A program made the translations under genes and the position numbers. From Gremmenia infestans (lineage: Eukaryota > Ascomycota > Leotiomycetes > Helotiales > Hamatocanthoscyphaceae), in assembly GCA_032629725.1 (NCBI GenBank), contig JAFEVB010000001.1, positions 1,116,001-1,180,000 on the forward strand: a stretch of DNA of 64,000 nt. Direction: 5' to 3'. Within the stretch, counting starts at the first letter, position 1. Every line of letters starts with the position of its first letter. The notes under the pieces were generated by a model that searched no databases, was not told the origin of the DNA, and saw nothing but the letters and a program-made list of their open reading frames with translations. Shown here piece by piece: positions 36,273-49,062 of this stretch.

Positions 36273-38051
36273 ATGAAGACATTCAGCATTGCTTCTGTCA
36301 CTGCAGCTGCGCTCAGCGGGGCACTTTTTGCTACATCTGTTATTGCAGATCTTCCCCCCATCGTCATCAAGGTCTGCCGCCCCTGTAAAACAACAATCTT
36401 CCCAAGAGAACTTCTTGTTAATTTTTTTATTTTCTTTGGAATTCTAGGGATCTCATTTCTTCTACGAAAACGGTACAGAGTTCTTTATTCGAGGTGTAGC
36501 TTATCAACAAGATGTCAGCTCGAATGGCAGTTCATCCACCGACGGTACCTTCACAGATCCTCTCGCCGATGAAGCTGGTTGTACACGCGATGTTCCTCTC
36601 CTGAATGAGTTGGGAACAAATGTCATTCGTGTTTACGCCATCAATGCTTCTCTCGACCACTCTTTCTGCATGAACCTCCTACAAGAGAACGGTATCTATC
36701 TTCTCCAAGATCTCTCGAACCCATCGTCTTCCATCAACCGAAATTCTCCGGAATGGAACACGGAACTCTTCGCCGATTATGCCGCAGTTGTAGATGCTAT
36801 GGCGAACTACACAAACGTCCTTGGTTTCTTCGCCGGCAATGAGGTTTCAAACGAGGCCAACAATACCGATGCCAGCGCTTACGTAAAGGCCGCTGTCCGT
36901 GACATGAAGTCTTATATCAAGACCAAAAACTACCGAACTATTGGTGTTGGGTACGCGACCAATGATGATGCTAGCATTCGTACCAACCTTGCCCACTATT
37001 TCAACTGCGGTGACTCGGCTGATGCTATCGATTTCTGGGGGTACAATATCTACTCGTGGTGCGGTGATTCTTCATACACGGAATCGGGATACGACCAGAG
37101 AACTTTGGAATTTGCCAACTACTCAGTTCCTGCCTTTTTCGCCGAGTATGGATGCAACACCGTCCAGCCACGTCAGTTCACAGAGGTCCAAGCCATTTAC
37201 GGTCCAAATATGACCGACGTGTGGTCTGGTGGCATTGTCTACATGTATTTTCAAGAAGCTAATGACTTCGGTAAGACTTCCTTGACCCAATCGGCCTAGA
37301 AAATCAAGCATACGGTTTTTGACTAATATGCGTGTCAGGGCTTGTCTCCGTCTCAGGTAATACCGCTAGCAAGCTGCCAGATTTCACTGCCCTCCAAAAG
37401 CAATTGGCATCTGCAACTCCAAGCTCCACTGCCTCTGCAGACTATACTGTTACCAACACCGTTGCCCAAGCTTGTCCAGCAACTGGCAGCTCTTGGGCAG
37501 CTGCCAGCGCTCTTCCTCCCATTGCCAATGTAGACGTCTGTAGCTGTATGGTTTCATCTCTTAGCTGTGTTGCCAACAGTGGCTTGAGTGGCAATGATAC
37601 CTCCAGCTTGTTCAGCACTGTCTGCGGTCTGGATTCGAGCGCTTGCGATGGTATCACTCCTAACGCTACGACTGGTATCTATGGCGCCTACTCCATGTGC
37701 TCTGCTTCTCAGAAGCTCTCATTCGCCTTCAATCAATACTACTCTAACCAAAACCAAGCTTCAACTGCTTGTGATTTCAACGGAAATGCCAAAATTCAGT
37801 CTAGTAGCGAGGGTACGGACTGCAAGAATATGCTGGGCGCAGCGGGTTCTGCCGGTACTGGCACTGTTACCAATATTCCAACTGACGCCGCCGCCGTGGC
37901 CTCAAGCACCTCATCAAGCACCTCATCATCTTCAACCAAGAAGAGCGCAGCAGGCTCTGTAGTCATTCCTCGGCTTGACATGACTTTGTTGCAGCTGGGT
38001 GCGTACATTTTCGTGACCGGGTTGGCAGGTGCTGGCATGATATTGTTGTAA
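36273..38051 (+). CDS. GPI-anchored GH72 beta-1,3-glucanosyltransferase (Gel/Gas)
   Basis: Cell-surface enzyme that cuts and re-joins beta-1,3-glucan chains. Exons 36273-36371, 36448-37270 and 37339-38051 give 544 residues. It has a signal peptide ([20 protein letters not shown]), then the GH72 domain with [20 protein letters not shown], the acid/base Glu in [10 protein letters not shown] and the nucleophile Glu in [13 protein letters not shown] cysteine-rich X8/CBM43 domain follows at about 370-470 ([10 protein letters not shown] to [12 protein letters not shown]), so it belongs to the C-module-bearing subfamily. Then come a Ser/Thr run and a hydrophobic C-terminal tail ([15 protein letters not shown]) for GPI attachment. 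The first donor is GTCTGC. It is divergent from FKS1, which makes its substrate. Confidence 0.94.
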
Positions 38052-38765
38052 AATACAATTCTATATTTATTTTGGGATGCGTTGCATTCTCTAAAGGTTT
38101 TCTTAATTGTCCGCTTAGAAGGGAGCAGTCAAATGGTAGATATGCATTATTCGGCGTTTGCCTTTTTCTGGCATTATTCTTGTTCAGTCCGGAGGTAGCC
38201 CTTAGAGGGCTACCATGATTGTATAAGATGGCAGTGTGGAATTTATAGATATTACTTGAATAACCATTAGTCCAGTCTGAATCGAAGTAACCAGTCTCGG
38301 GCAGAAAGATTGGTACTAAGTGTCATGCAAAGTGCGATGCATTAATCTCCCCTCTCCAAGTATTCAGATCTTTACCTTGTGATTAGATCAAATGTTTCAA
38401 GCCGAATGAACGTCGCATGGAATAATAAGAATCAAACTATGATAACGAGTGCGTGTGCTCTGTATATCGACCACGGGGTGTTGGCTTTCCTTATATACTA
38501 ACTTGTATCTATAACACCATATCTGATATTTAAGGATAACCAACAGTCTCCGTAACACTTAAAAGCACCCATCAACCCTTTCTCTTAATTATTTTCTTCT
38601 CATAGGAGGATTGCGATGTCGATCAAAAAGGGGACCCCGCTTATTTACAAACGCCCCCATTCTCATCACCCAGCCAACAAAGCCTCGCATATGCCAAAAC
38701 GTCGAACCTCCGTTTGACTTCCTCATGTAATATCGATCGGTATCTCTAACTCCAGGATTATCGAC
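38052..38765. other. Intergenic region
   Basis: GH72 3' flank and SprT-like gene promoter. No RNA gene, repeat or ORF of merit. Confidence 0.5.
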
Positions 38766-40860
38766 ATGGCGAAGCTAGTGATTGAGGACAGCGACGACGA
38801 GTTCCCGGATCTAGATGAATTGTTACAAGGGAAGGGCGCTAACAGTGGCGGGAGGTCAACAATGAGGGAGACGACAACGTCACGGGATGACAAGGAAGCA
38901 GAATGGAAGAGGAAGAGTAACGGGAAGGAGATGGAAGTTACGGCGGCGAAGAAGAAGAGGGTGTTGAAGAGGAGGGATGATAACCCGCTGTTACGACCAC
39001 TTGCTAGCACGGCCACCGCGTCTGAGGGTCGGAAAGGGAGAGCTGGGATTGGGATGAAGACGAGCCGAGCTGTTGAAAAGGAAATCTTGCCTGCGTCAAA
39101 CAAGAAAGTTGTCACGGATTTTGACTCTGGGAAGAAGGTAGAGACCGGGACGCCGCCAAAGAGAAGGCGTGCTCAACCAGCTCGAGTTGTTGATCTTGAG
39201 TCGGAGGAAGAGAACGATAGTGTGATCTTGTCAAAACCAGCCCAGTCGAAAACTCGTACGGTCGATATTGAGACTGAGGAGGACGATGATGATATATCTG
39301 ATTTCATCGTGAATGATTCTATATTTATAGAGGAAGAGATATCAGAGATTGAGATGCCGCCACCGCCAAAGCCGCCGCGATCTGCTAGGCGTTTAGTCAG
39401 GGGAAGAAAGCCAGAGAAGGAGGACGAGGAGCTCGACTTGGGTATGAGGAAATTAAGTATGAAAGATGAAGCTTTCGACAAGATTGAGAGGGATTTCGGT
39501 GGTAGTGATGAGATTGCCTTCCCTGGCAGAAGCCTGAAATATTTCCAGTCGAATGACAATAGACCAGCAAAAGAGGCCCCGAGGCCAACGAAGAAGATTC
39601 CGGAACCCAGTTCTGACATTGAAGATCCTTTCACGCTCCGTTTGTTAGTTGGCTCATATGCTTTATTTGAATGTATGCTAATCTCCATCTAGTTCTCCAT
39701 CGGAGAATAAGCCTAGAAAAGTATCGAAAATAGCCCGCTTTGTAACTCCACCTGGAAGTCCTGAACTCAAGCCGAGGACCTTGGTATCACCCAAAAAGAT
39801 TACACGGATACCAACTACCCCTCATCGGCCCAGTATGGACAACTTCTGGAGTCAGGATGTTGTCAATGATTGGAATGACGAGTACTCTCCTCCGAAGAAG
39901 ATACAACCGAAACCGAAGCCACAGCTAGATCAGAATGGCAGTCTCTCTTATGGACCCTTGCTCTTTTCCCCGACAAAAAAGAGCCCAGTGAAACAAGACC
40001 GCCAGGCAAAAGACGCCAAGAAAGCGTTCTCCGAAAAGAAGCACTCTCTCGCCGAATCATTCCTCGCAGAACTCGACGACAAAATCACGGACGGCCAGAT
40101 CTCCAAGCTCGCCGCATCAACAGGTGGCATAAAGATAATCTGGAGCAAGAAGCTAAACACCACAGCCGGCCGCGCAAACTGGAAACGCGAGACCATTCGC
40201 TCCACTACATTACGTCCAGACGGCAAGCCCGCAATGCCAATCCAGCGCCACCACGCAGCCATCGAACTCGCCGAGAAAGTCATCGACGACGAGGACCGTC
40301 TTCTAAACGTCGTAGCCCACGAGTTCTGCCACCTCGCCAACTTCATGATCTCAAACATGAAAACCAACCCCCACGGCAAAGAATTCAAAGCCTGGGCCGC
40401 CAAAGTATCACACCATTTCCAACACCGCGGCATAGAAGTCACGACGAAACACAGCTACAACATCGACTACAAGTATGTCTGGGAGTGCGAGAACTGCGGG
40501 CTGGAGTTCAAGCGCCATAGTAAGAGTATTGACCCGGCGAAACATCAGTGCGGTGTCTGTAGGAGCAAACTTGTGCAGACGAAGCCGGTGCCGAGGGTCG
40601 GGAAAGTGGGAGGTAATGACTATCAGGTTTTTGTAAAGGAGAATATGAGGGTTGTGAGGGAGGCGAATCCGGGGAGTCCACAGAAGGAGATTATGGGATT
40701 GGTGGGGAAGAAGTATCAGGAGTTCAAGGCTTCGAAGTTGAAGGAGAGTGTTAGTGTTAGTGTAGAGGAGTTGGTTGGCAGTAAGGAGACGACGCCTGAG
40801 AGTGATGGTGTGGGCTTGGTAGCAAGGAAGCTGGATTTCTTGGATTTGACGAGCCCTTGA
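38766..40860 (+). CDS. SprT-like protease with zinc ribbon and HMG box (GCNA type)
   Basis: Exons 38766-39643 and 39693-40860 give 681 residues. The N-terminal 300 residues are acidic, disordered and repetitive (many acidic-patch motifs such as SEEENDS and TEEDDDDISDFI). The SprT metalloprotease domain follows, with HEFCH (His501, Glu502, His505) in VVAHEFCHLANFM. A zinc ribbon (CENCGLEF, then CGVC) lies at 554-582, and a C-terminal HMG-box-like helical region at about 605-650 (YQVFVKENMRVVREANPG). Acidic IDR plus SprT plus ribbon plus HMG box is the GCNA/ACRC order; the S. pombe HMG-box SprT protein is similar. GCNA proteins process DNA-protein crosslinks. The intron donor is GTTAGT. Confidence 0.87.
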
Positions 40861-41370
40861 ATATGTTTGGGTATGTGAGATGTGGATTAGACAGGTTATG
40901 GATTTGATGAGTCCTTGGATGTTTGGGTATGCGAAAAACGCAACGTGGATTAGGCAGCTTATAGGAGTTCACCAAACTTGTCGGAATAGAATAGAGCATA
41001 GATATTGGAATATAATAGGATTCTGGAAACTCCGACGCTCTTGATTTGCGGGTATAGGACTGTACGCGCTTGACGCCTGGCGACATAAAGAAATTGCTGC
41101 AAAACTTATCATACGGCTTCATAGATCATGACTTCTTGTACCACTGTAATATGGTATTCTTACTAACTACCTATAGCGAACCAATTATAACCAGGCCTCT
41201 GTCCATGTCGGTGAAGCTGTTGTAAAGCTCACTGCAAATCTCATACACGTATTCATTCATATCGTCGTGATCTCCAATCCATTCCATTTCCCTTCCCAAT
41301 GCTATCCTCCCACTAGATCCACCTTCCGACTTGACCCATCCCATCCTCTCTCTTCAATCCCAACTCCCCC
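40861..41370. other. Convergent intergenic region
   Basis: 3' flanks of the SprT-like gene and MOG1. A short stretch just after the SprT stop is duplicated (TGGATTTGATGAGTCCTTGG resembles the end of the coding sequence). Nothing else was seen. Confidence 0.45.
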
Positions 41371-42104
41371 CTAAACCTCATTAAAAAGACCCCAATCCTT
41401 AATCTTAAACGTCTCCCAAATCCTCGCCGCAATCTCCACCGAACTCTCAATCAACTTCCCCTGCTTTCCCATCTGCATATCAACCTCCTCCTCCGTATAC
41501 TCCCCCTTGATATGCGGCACGTTAATCGTGATCAAGATATCAGTACTCTCCCTCTCCAACCGGATAAGCGTCAACACAATAGCGGTGAAATCAGGGCTCT
41601 TAGAGTCCTGTGCCGGTGGCGGCGTTTGCGTCGCGATGAGCGTGTAGGCTGGTATGCCTTCTCTAGATATACGCACGTGATTAGCCTTGCTTGCGCGTAC
41701 AGATACAAATAGAACGGGATTCGAGGGAGGGAGAGGGAGGGGATGAAACGAACGGGAGCTTGGAGAACTGCGTGTTAGAAGTATTCCAAACTTTCACGGT
41801 ATCGACGTCTGAATCGACAATGTCTTCCAGGTGGGTTGTGAGCGCAGCGCCATCGACTGCGGGCCCGCTTCCAGCGGCGCCCACGCGCTCGGTGATGTCG
41901 AAGATGATGCTGGTGAAGCCATCTTTGTCCAGGTAAACTTCTTGATGATCGGGGACTTGACGAATTGTACTGCCAGTGATTGTGTTAGTATTGCGCTTTA
42001 GACACGGGTTTGAGGGAATATATATACCTGACGTCGGCGAATGTTGAGGGGAGGTCGACGATAAGCGCCCCGCCAAAGAGTGGCGTGCTGCGAAAGCTTG
42101 ACAT
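41371..42104 (-). CDS. MOG1: MOG1 Ran-GTPase-binding protein
   Basis: Nuclear protein that binds Ran and promotes nucleotide release, supporting nuclear import. Exons 42104-42028, 41969-41754 and 41662-41371 give 194 residues, typical for Mog1. The start MSSFRSTPLFGGALIVDLP and the following FADVSTIRQVPDHQEVYLD are diagnostic, as are SIIFDITERV and, after the 91 bp second intron, IPAYTLIATQTPPP. The first in-frame ATG (42102-42104) is used. A longer open frame that runs through the intron in another phase is an artefact. The gene is convergent with the SprT-like gene. Confidence 0.92.
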
Positions 42105-43228
42105 TTTGATGATGGCTTGCTCAAGCTGAGATATCTATTTTGTGAAATTTCGTATGGTCTGTGAGGCTTGGGACGGTATTCCTGGAAAGGGATTTAGATA
42201 GATGTTCCTCGTCTTTTTGATGTTTGTTGCTGTGCAAGGCAGTCGGGCTTGATGTTCCTTCCTGTCTTGATGCCTAGCTCGCTAAACTTATCTGATGCTG
42301 GACATTCAAAAGGTGTGACTTGAAACAATCGCCCAGCTGGGTCTGCCTCAAATGATGATTGGCCTGTTGTGTTTGAGAGGTTGTAGGTTTCAGCCTCGTG
42401 AATAGCAAAAATTCACAATGTGTACCTACCTACATAGAGTATTCGGCCTTATAAATAGGGTTGAGTTTGAAGACTCGCTTATTTTGCCCTCTCGCTTGAT
42501 CAATCTTGAAAAAAAAGGCCAAAAAATATTGTATACTTCCATTCAAAAGCTAGAATAATATAAAAAAAATGCAAAAAGAATATTATCTGCTAAACAGAGT
42601 TGGGTTTCAAAGATTGGATGAATGGAGTATTATGGGCATGAGCCACGGTCATCTCTGGTAAAAGGCAAGAAATGAATTCTGAGATAGCTTGTCCCACTCC
42701 AAGTTTAATTTGTGTTTATTTTACTTTATATACCACACTCCCCCAACGCCCCGAAAATACCCCAGTGAGTCCTGACTTCTTCGATACATTTTGGTTTTCC
42801 ACTCTTGCTGGCAGGTCTCATTCAATTACTGCGAATTTCTGTTTGTAATTGAAAATATGGAGCATAAGGTCTGATTTGGATTACTTTTCAAGGCATTAAT
42901 GGGCTGCTCGCATCAATTGAGCTCTCTTCAGAATGTGTATATAATGCTATGCATCTTGGACAACTAATAAGAACTACCAGAGGTAGAACTTTAAGAGGCA
43001 TCTAATATAAAGAATAATTTTACAAGTTTATTCTAGGTAAAGGCGACTTGAGAATACCCTCAAGAAAAAGAATATAACACTCCATCACGTGTCCAGCATT
43101 TATCTCCCTTTCTTGGAGCTTCCTCCCGACCCCGCCATCCAACCTCAAGCTCCCCCCGCAAAGTCAAGAACAACCTCCCATAAAGCCACCACACGACATC
43201 CCCAGATTCCAACCCCTCAATCACAACC
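42105..43228. other. AT-rich divergent intergenic region
   Basis: Separates the MOG1 and HIT-gene starts. The part from about 42480 to 43080 is clearly AT-rich, with A-runs and TATAAT-like words. No ORF or repeat was recognised. Both promoters must lie here. Confidence 0.5.
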
Positions 43229-44012
43229 ATGGCCAGCTCCGCAGCCTGCATCTTCTGCAAAATCATCAAAGGTAAGCTCCATCTCCAGCTCCCCCTCACC
43301 CCCCCCCCAAACACAACTAACACTCCACCAGGCGACATCCCCTCATTCAAGCTCTTCGAGTCCGACAAAGTCTTCGCATTCCTAGACATCAACCCTCTGT
43401 CAAAAGGCCATGCCGTACGTCCCATCCTTTCCTTTCCACCACATCCTCCTCCCACACACCTCCCATCCCGCCCGAGCAGCGAGCCCATACCATAAAATAA
43501 CAAGAGGGGAGCAAATGCTGATACAATAGCTTGTTTTGATCACAGTTAGTAATACCCAAACACCACGGCGCGAAACTGACCGATATCCCCGACGACTCCC
43601 TCGCGGAACTGCTACCCGTGGTCAAGAAGCTGGTTCTCGCGACGGGGGCCGAGGATTACAACGTACTGCAGAATAATGGGCGGATTGCGCATCAGGAGGT
43701 TGATCATGTATGTTTCATTTCCGTTTCCCATTCTTTCCCTTGCTTGCGGATTGGAAAGTCAAGAACATATATAAATATATATATATACATGGCCAGAAGT
43801 AATGGAAGGGTGGGCAGGGTTAGAGGGGTTTACTAATGTGGAAGGAGTTGGATTGGACTGATTCGGGCTAATTGAGGTGCGTGCTGTAGGTGCATTTCCA
43901 TATGATTCCGAAGCCGAATGAGAAAGAGGGGTTGGGTATTACGTGGCCGCAGCAGAAGACGGATATGGATGGGTTGAAGGCGCTGTTGGCAGATATCAAG
44001 TCGAAGATGTAG
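43229..44012 (+). CDS. HNT1: HIT-family hydrolase, HINT1/Hnt1 type
   Basis: Purine nucleoside phosphoramidase-type HIT protein. Four exons, 43229-43271, 43332-43414, 43546-43707 and 43890-44012, give 136 residues, the usual size. Motifs: CIFCKIIKG (Hint-type Cys pair), FAFLDINPLSKGHALVIPK, the conserved LQNNGRIAHQEVDH, and the HIT triad HVHFHMIPKP with its catalytic histidine. The intron between HQEVDH and VHFHMIP splits the active-site block. Introns 2 and 4-side are longer (131 and 182 bp) than elsewhere in the window. A cytosolic/nuclear housekeeping role is expected. Confidence 0.93.
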
Positions 44013-44281
44013 ATGGTATTGTGAGGGACTAGCATGATGAGATGAGATGAGACATGAAATTATTCGAGGGTAAGTTTATTTATGGAGAGCGGGCATTCTA
44101 ATGAATAATCCATGTGGATGCTTCATAGCGATGTATACAATCTTTCTTCCAATGTAACAAGTCTGGCCAAGGGCTCCCATGCATGAAGCCTGCCCACCAT
44201 TGCCCAACGCCAGCAAGTTTATCACCTATGCATTATATAATACAAAGACCCCACTCCTCTTTTTTGTATTCCCATTATAAT

Positions 44282-46326
<2,045 letters not shown>

Positions 46327-46825
46327 GGACAACAAAGGGCAATAGTTGGGGTTGTCGAAGTATAGGTACAGTAATCGCGGTGGGGGTTTTGTAAGCTTTT
46401 AGCTTTAGTCCCTGCGAGTGAGATTTGATCTTGCAAAAGGAATCTACTGTAGGGTAGGTAGGGGTATTTTAAGATGCGTAGGACATTGATACATGGGGTT
46501 GGTATTGATACCATAATAGGATTTGCTCTTTGTTGTGTTACTGTTGTCAAGCCATTAATTCCCGAACTTACCGTTCCGTACCCTCTATACCTAGCCATAG
46601 CTTATTTGCGCCAGTCTCTTCCTTGGTACTGTATTTTGAACCTTTCATAAATCGTCATCATTTTGTGCGTCTTTTGTACGCTTATTTGCATAATTGTAGT
46701 TAGTAGTATTGATCTCCTCACGTGCGCATCGCGGGGCTGAGATTGGGCTCGCGTCGCGTGGTATCAACAATTGATTTCGTACGGTACGAATACAGCCCTG
46801 CCATCATCGCCGCATACTCTCCTTC
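46327..46825. promoter_or_regulatory. Divergent intergenic region, CSR1-like gene / DAM1
   Basis: About 500 bp between divergent starts; both promoters lie here. No specific element identified. Confidence 0.45.
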
Positions 46826-47611
46826 ATGTCTTCCTCCACAACCCCTCAAGCCGAAAGCAGCGTGAAGCGCTCAACATCCGGCACCCGCAGACCCATTTCA
46901 CGCCCAACAACCCCTCTACGCCCATCCTCCCGCTCCTCTCTACGCGAATCTGGCAAGTCAAGTGTAGCAGGAGCATCAGATGCCCCCTTGGAGGCATTTG
47001 AGCCTGCTTTTGCAGAGCTCTCGGATTCAATGGCCGATTTAGAGGCCAATTTCATGCATATGCAGTTGATGCATGAGAGCTTGGCTAGGTTCAGTGAGAA
47101 CTTTGCCAGTTTCTTGTACGGGTTGAATATGAATGCATTTTGTGTGGACTTTCCAGAGGTTGTTTACACAGCTGAACAATGTACTAGAGGTTTACTGAAT
47201 GTTGCAGGCTCCAATTCCTGATTCGTTTCGGAGAGCGAGAGACCAAGAGGATCAATTAGGTATGTTCATGCGCCAGCAAATATCGACAAAGCTGACCTTT
47301 ACAGGCAGATCAACAAATTCGGAAAGATTTCACGGTGATATTGACGGAGAGACTACTTTCTTGTAAGTCATCTAAGCACAGTGGGAATTTGCTATGCTAA
47401 TCTTGTCAGAACGACTGATACATCATTTGTCGAAAATCCACCCACATCCTCGAAAGCCACACCGAAATTCTCAACTCCTGCTCCTTCGCGAATAGGGGGT
47501 AGTCGCGGTGGGATGGCGCCTGCTGGGAGAGGTGGTGCTGCCCGCGGCGGCCTTCGTGGTACTCGGGGTAGTGGTCTTGCTAGAGCAGCAAAAGGCCGTA
47601 GTCTGAGATAG
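46826..47611 (+). CDS. DAM1: DASH/Dam1 complex subunit Dam1
   Basis: Fungal kinetochore protein that couples chromosomes to microtubules. Exons 46826-47158, 47208-47259, 47305-47362 and 47410-47611 give 214 residues. The N-terminus is Ser/Thr/Arg-rich with likely kinase sites (KRSTSGTRRPISRP, SSRSSLRESGK). The core helix block is FAELSDSMADLEANFMHMQL, then ESLARFSENFASFLYGLNMN, the Dam1 family signature, followed by DFPEAPIPDSFRRA after splicing. The C-terminus is an Arg/Gly-rich tail (GGSRGGMAPAGRGGAARGG). It is convergent with the BUD20-like gene, only about 93 bp away. Confidence 0.93.
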
Positions 47612-47704
47612 AATTGATACCCCAACATATGTCTAGCAACGAACCCTGTGATGGTTGAAAGAGCAGTGTGTCTTGTTTTAGTGAAGTAATCCACGTAGAG
47701 GATC

Positions 47705-48220
47705 TCAAGTTGCCAGAGCATCTTCCTCCAACAACCCCGAATTCTCCATCTCTACCTCCATATCCCGAGTGTTTCCTTTCGCGGCCAGTCGAGGTCCATT
47801 ATCCGGACTCCTTTGACCAATAGCTGCTTCGGCTTCCCTTTGCGTGTATGGCTCTTCCTTTAACGCTTTCACTCTGTCGGAATAAAATTAGCTGCCATGA
47901 TGAAAAGTTAGAGTAGGTGCCTCTCTACCTTCGCTTGTGTGTGCTTCCTTTTCGGTGGGTGACCATGCTGTGCTCGCTCTCAAACCATTTTGCGCACTCG
48001 ATACAGTAGAATTGTCCGAGACCAGGGAGATCTTCAGCAGCTTTCATACCCTTATGCTCTTGGAGATGTTTGGGTGACTTGAGGTCTTCTGAAATTTGGT
48101 CAAGGTCCCTTGCAATCGGATATCAGCTCAAGAACACGCAATAGCGGGGGCTGCAACGTGGGGTATCTACCTAAGACGTCTTCTCGTCTTGGTCCTGGTG
48201 GTTTTCTGGGGAATACCCAT
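47705..48220 (-). CDS. BUD20: BUD20/ZNF593-type C2H2 zinc-finger protein
   Basis: A gene with exons too short to stand out as open frames, rebuilt by hand: 48220-48171, 48108-47929 and 47873-47705, giving 132 residues. It starts MGIPQKTTRTKTRRRLRDLD, a basic pre-ribosome-binding N-terminus, then SPKHLQEHK and DLPGLGQFYCIECAKWFES. One C-x2-C-x12-H-x5-H finger (YCIECAKWF to HSMVTHRKGSTH) of the U1/JAZ class is followed by KRRVKALKEEPYTQREAEAA. All of these are conserved in yeast Bud20, a 60S export factor. Both introns (62 and 55 bp) have GTAG donors, which are uncommon. The tail ends in an acidic EMENSGLLEED segment. Confidence 0.9.
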
Positions 48221-49062
48221 GGCTACAGGCGTAGATTTACAATGTTCAGCTGCAAATGAGGCTCTGATTCAATAATTACAGACTGTGGAAGCTACCTATC
48301 CTAGGTACGTACTCGAGTAGGTCTGGGTATGTTTCGAAAATAGGTGGAGCTGCTTGTCTCCAGGTCGGAAAAAAATAGGTAAAAAAAAAGACGGCTGGCC
48401 GGCAAAATGCGGCCGAGGCTGCTACCTACCAGTGTACAGATATTGCGAATACGGCATGATTTCACTCTGCATCTTTATTGGAATGGAATGGCCTCCTGCA
48501 GTTGGATTAAATACTTTGTAAAACTGCATTTACATCAATCATACCACTGATTTAGATGTCTATTTTTTTACTCGACTTTTGAGCAATTCCCAGTGATGTT
48601 ATAGCCTTCTCATGATAGTAGTAACTTGGTATTATACGAGTATGAAAAACAAGAGGAAAGGCTGAAAACCAAAGTCCGATCACAAGCTTTCTTGGTTGGT
48701 CTGCAGGCAAAAGAACTCGTCCCTCATTGGCTGTATTGTGGCAGAAATCCTGAATCGGAGGTTCTCGCAAAACCCTTAGTCAATGCCATCCTGCCCTTTG
48801 ACCATCGGGTCTTCTCTGATTGGCCGGCAAGAAGGAAGCTCTCTGGCTCTGCGCCTTCAGGCCGAGTTGATAAGGTCCACTTCTCGTCAATTGGATTAAG
48901 CTCGGTATTTCAACTTTCGTAGCCGTCCATCTCCTCTCAACTTCCCGTCTCTTTTCTTTCCTTTCCCTCTTTGCACAAGACCAACTTCAACCACCAACAT
49001 TACCTACATATCCCTCTTGAAGATTGTTTCATCTCCTCTGGAACATTGTGACCGCCACCACT
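48221..49062. promoter_or_regulatory. Divergent intergenic region, BUD20 / ACO1
   Basis: 842 bp between divergent starts. It holds a TCCTAGGTACGTACTC motif near 48299 and a polyA run near 48385. No gene was seen; it should contain the aconitase promoter. Confidence 0.5.

Noticed and set aside
38723..39115. 130-residue minus-strand ORF
   Set aside because: Antisense of the disordered acidic N-terminus of the SprT-like protein.
49024..49062. Upstream extension of aconitase (MFHLLWNIV...)
   Set aside because: It begins at a non-ATG codon; the ATG at 49063 gives a normal mitochondrial presequence.
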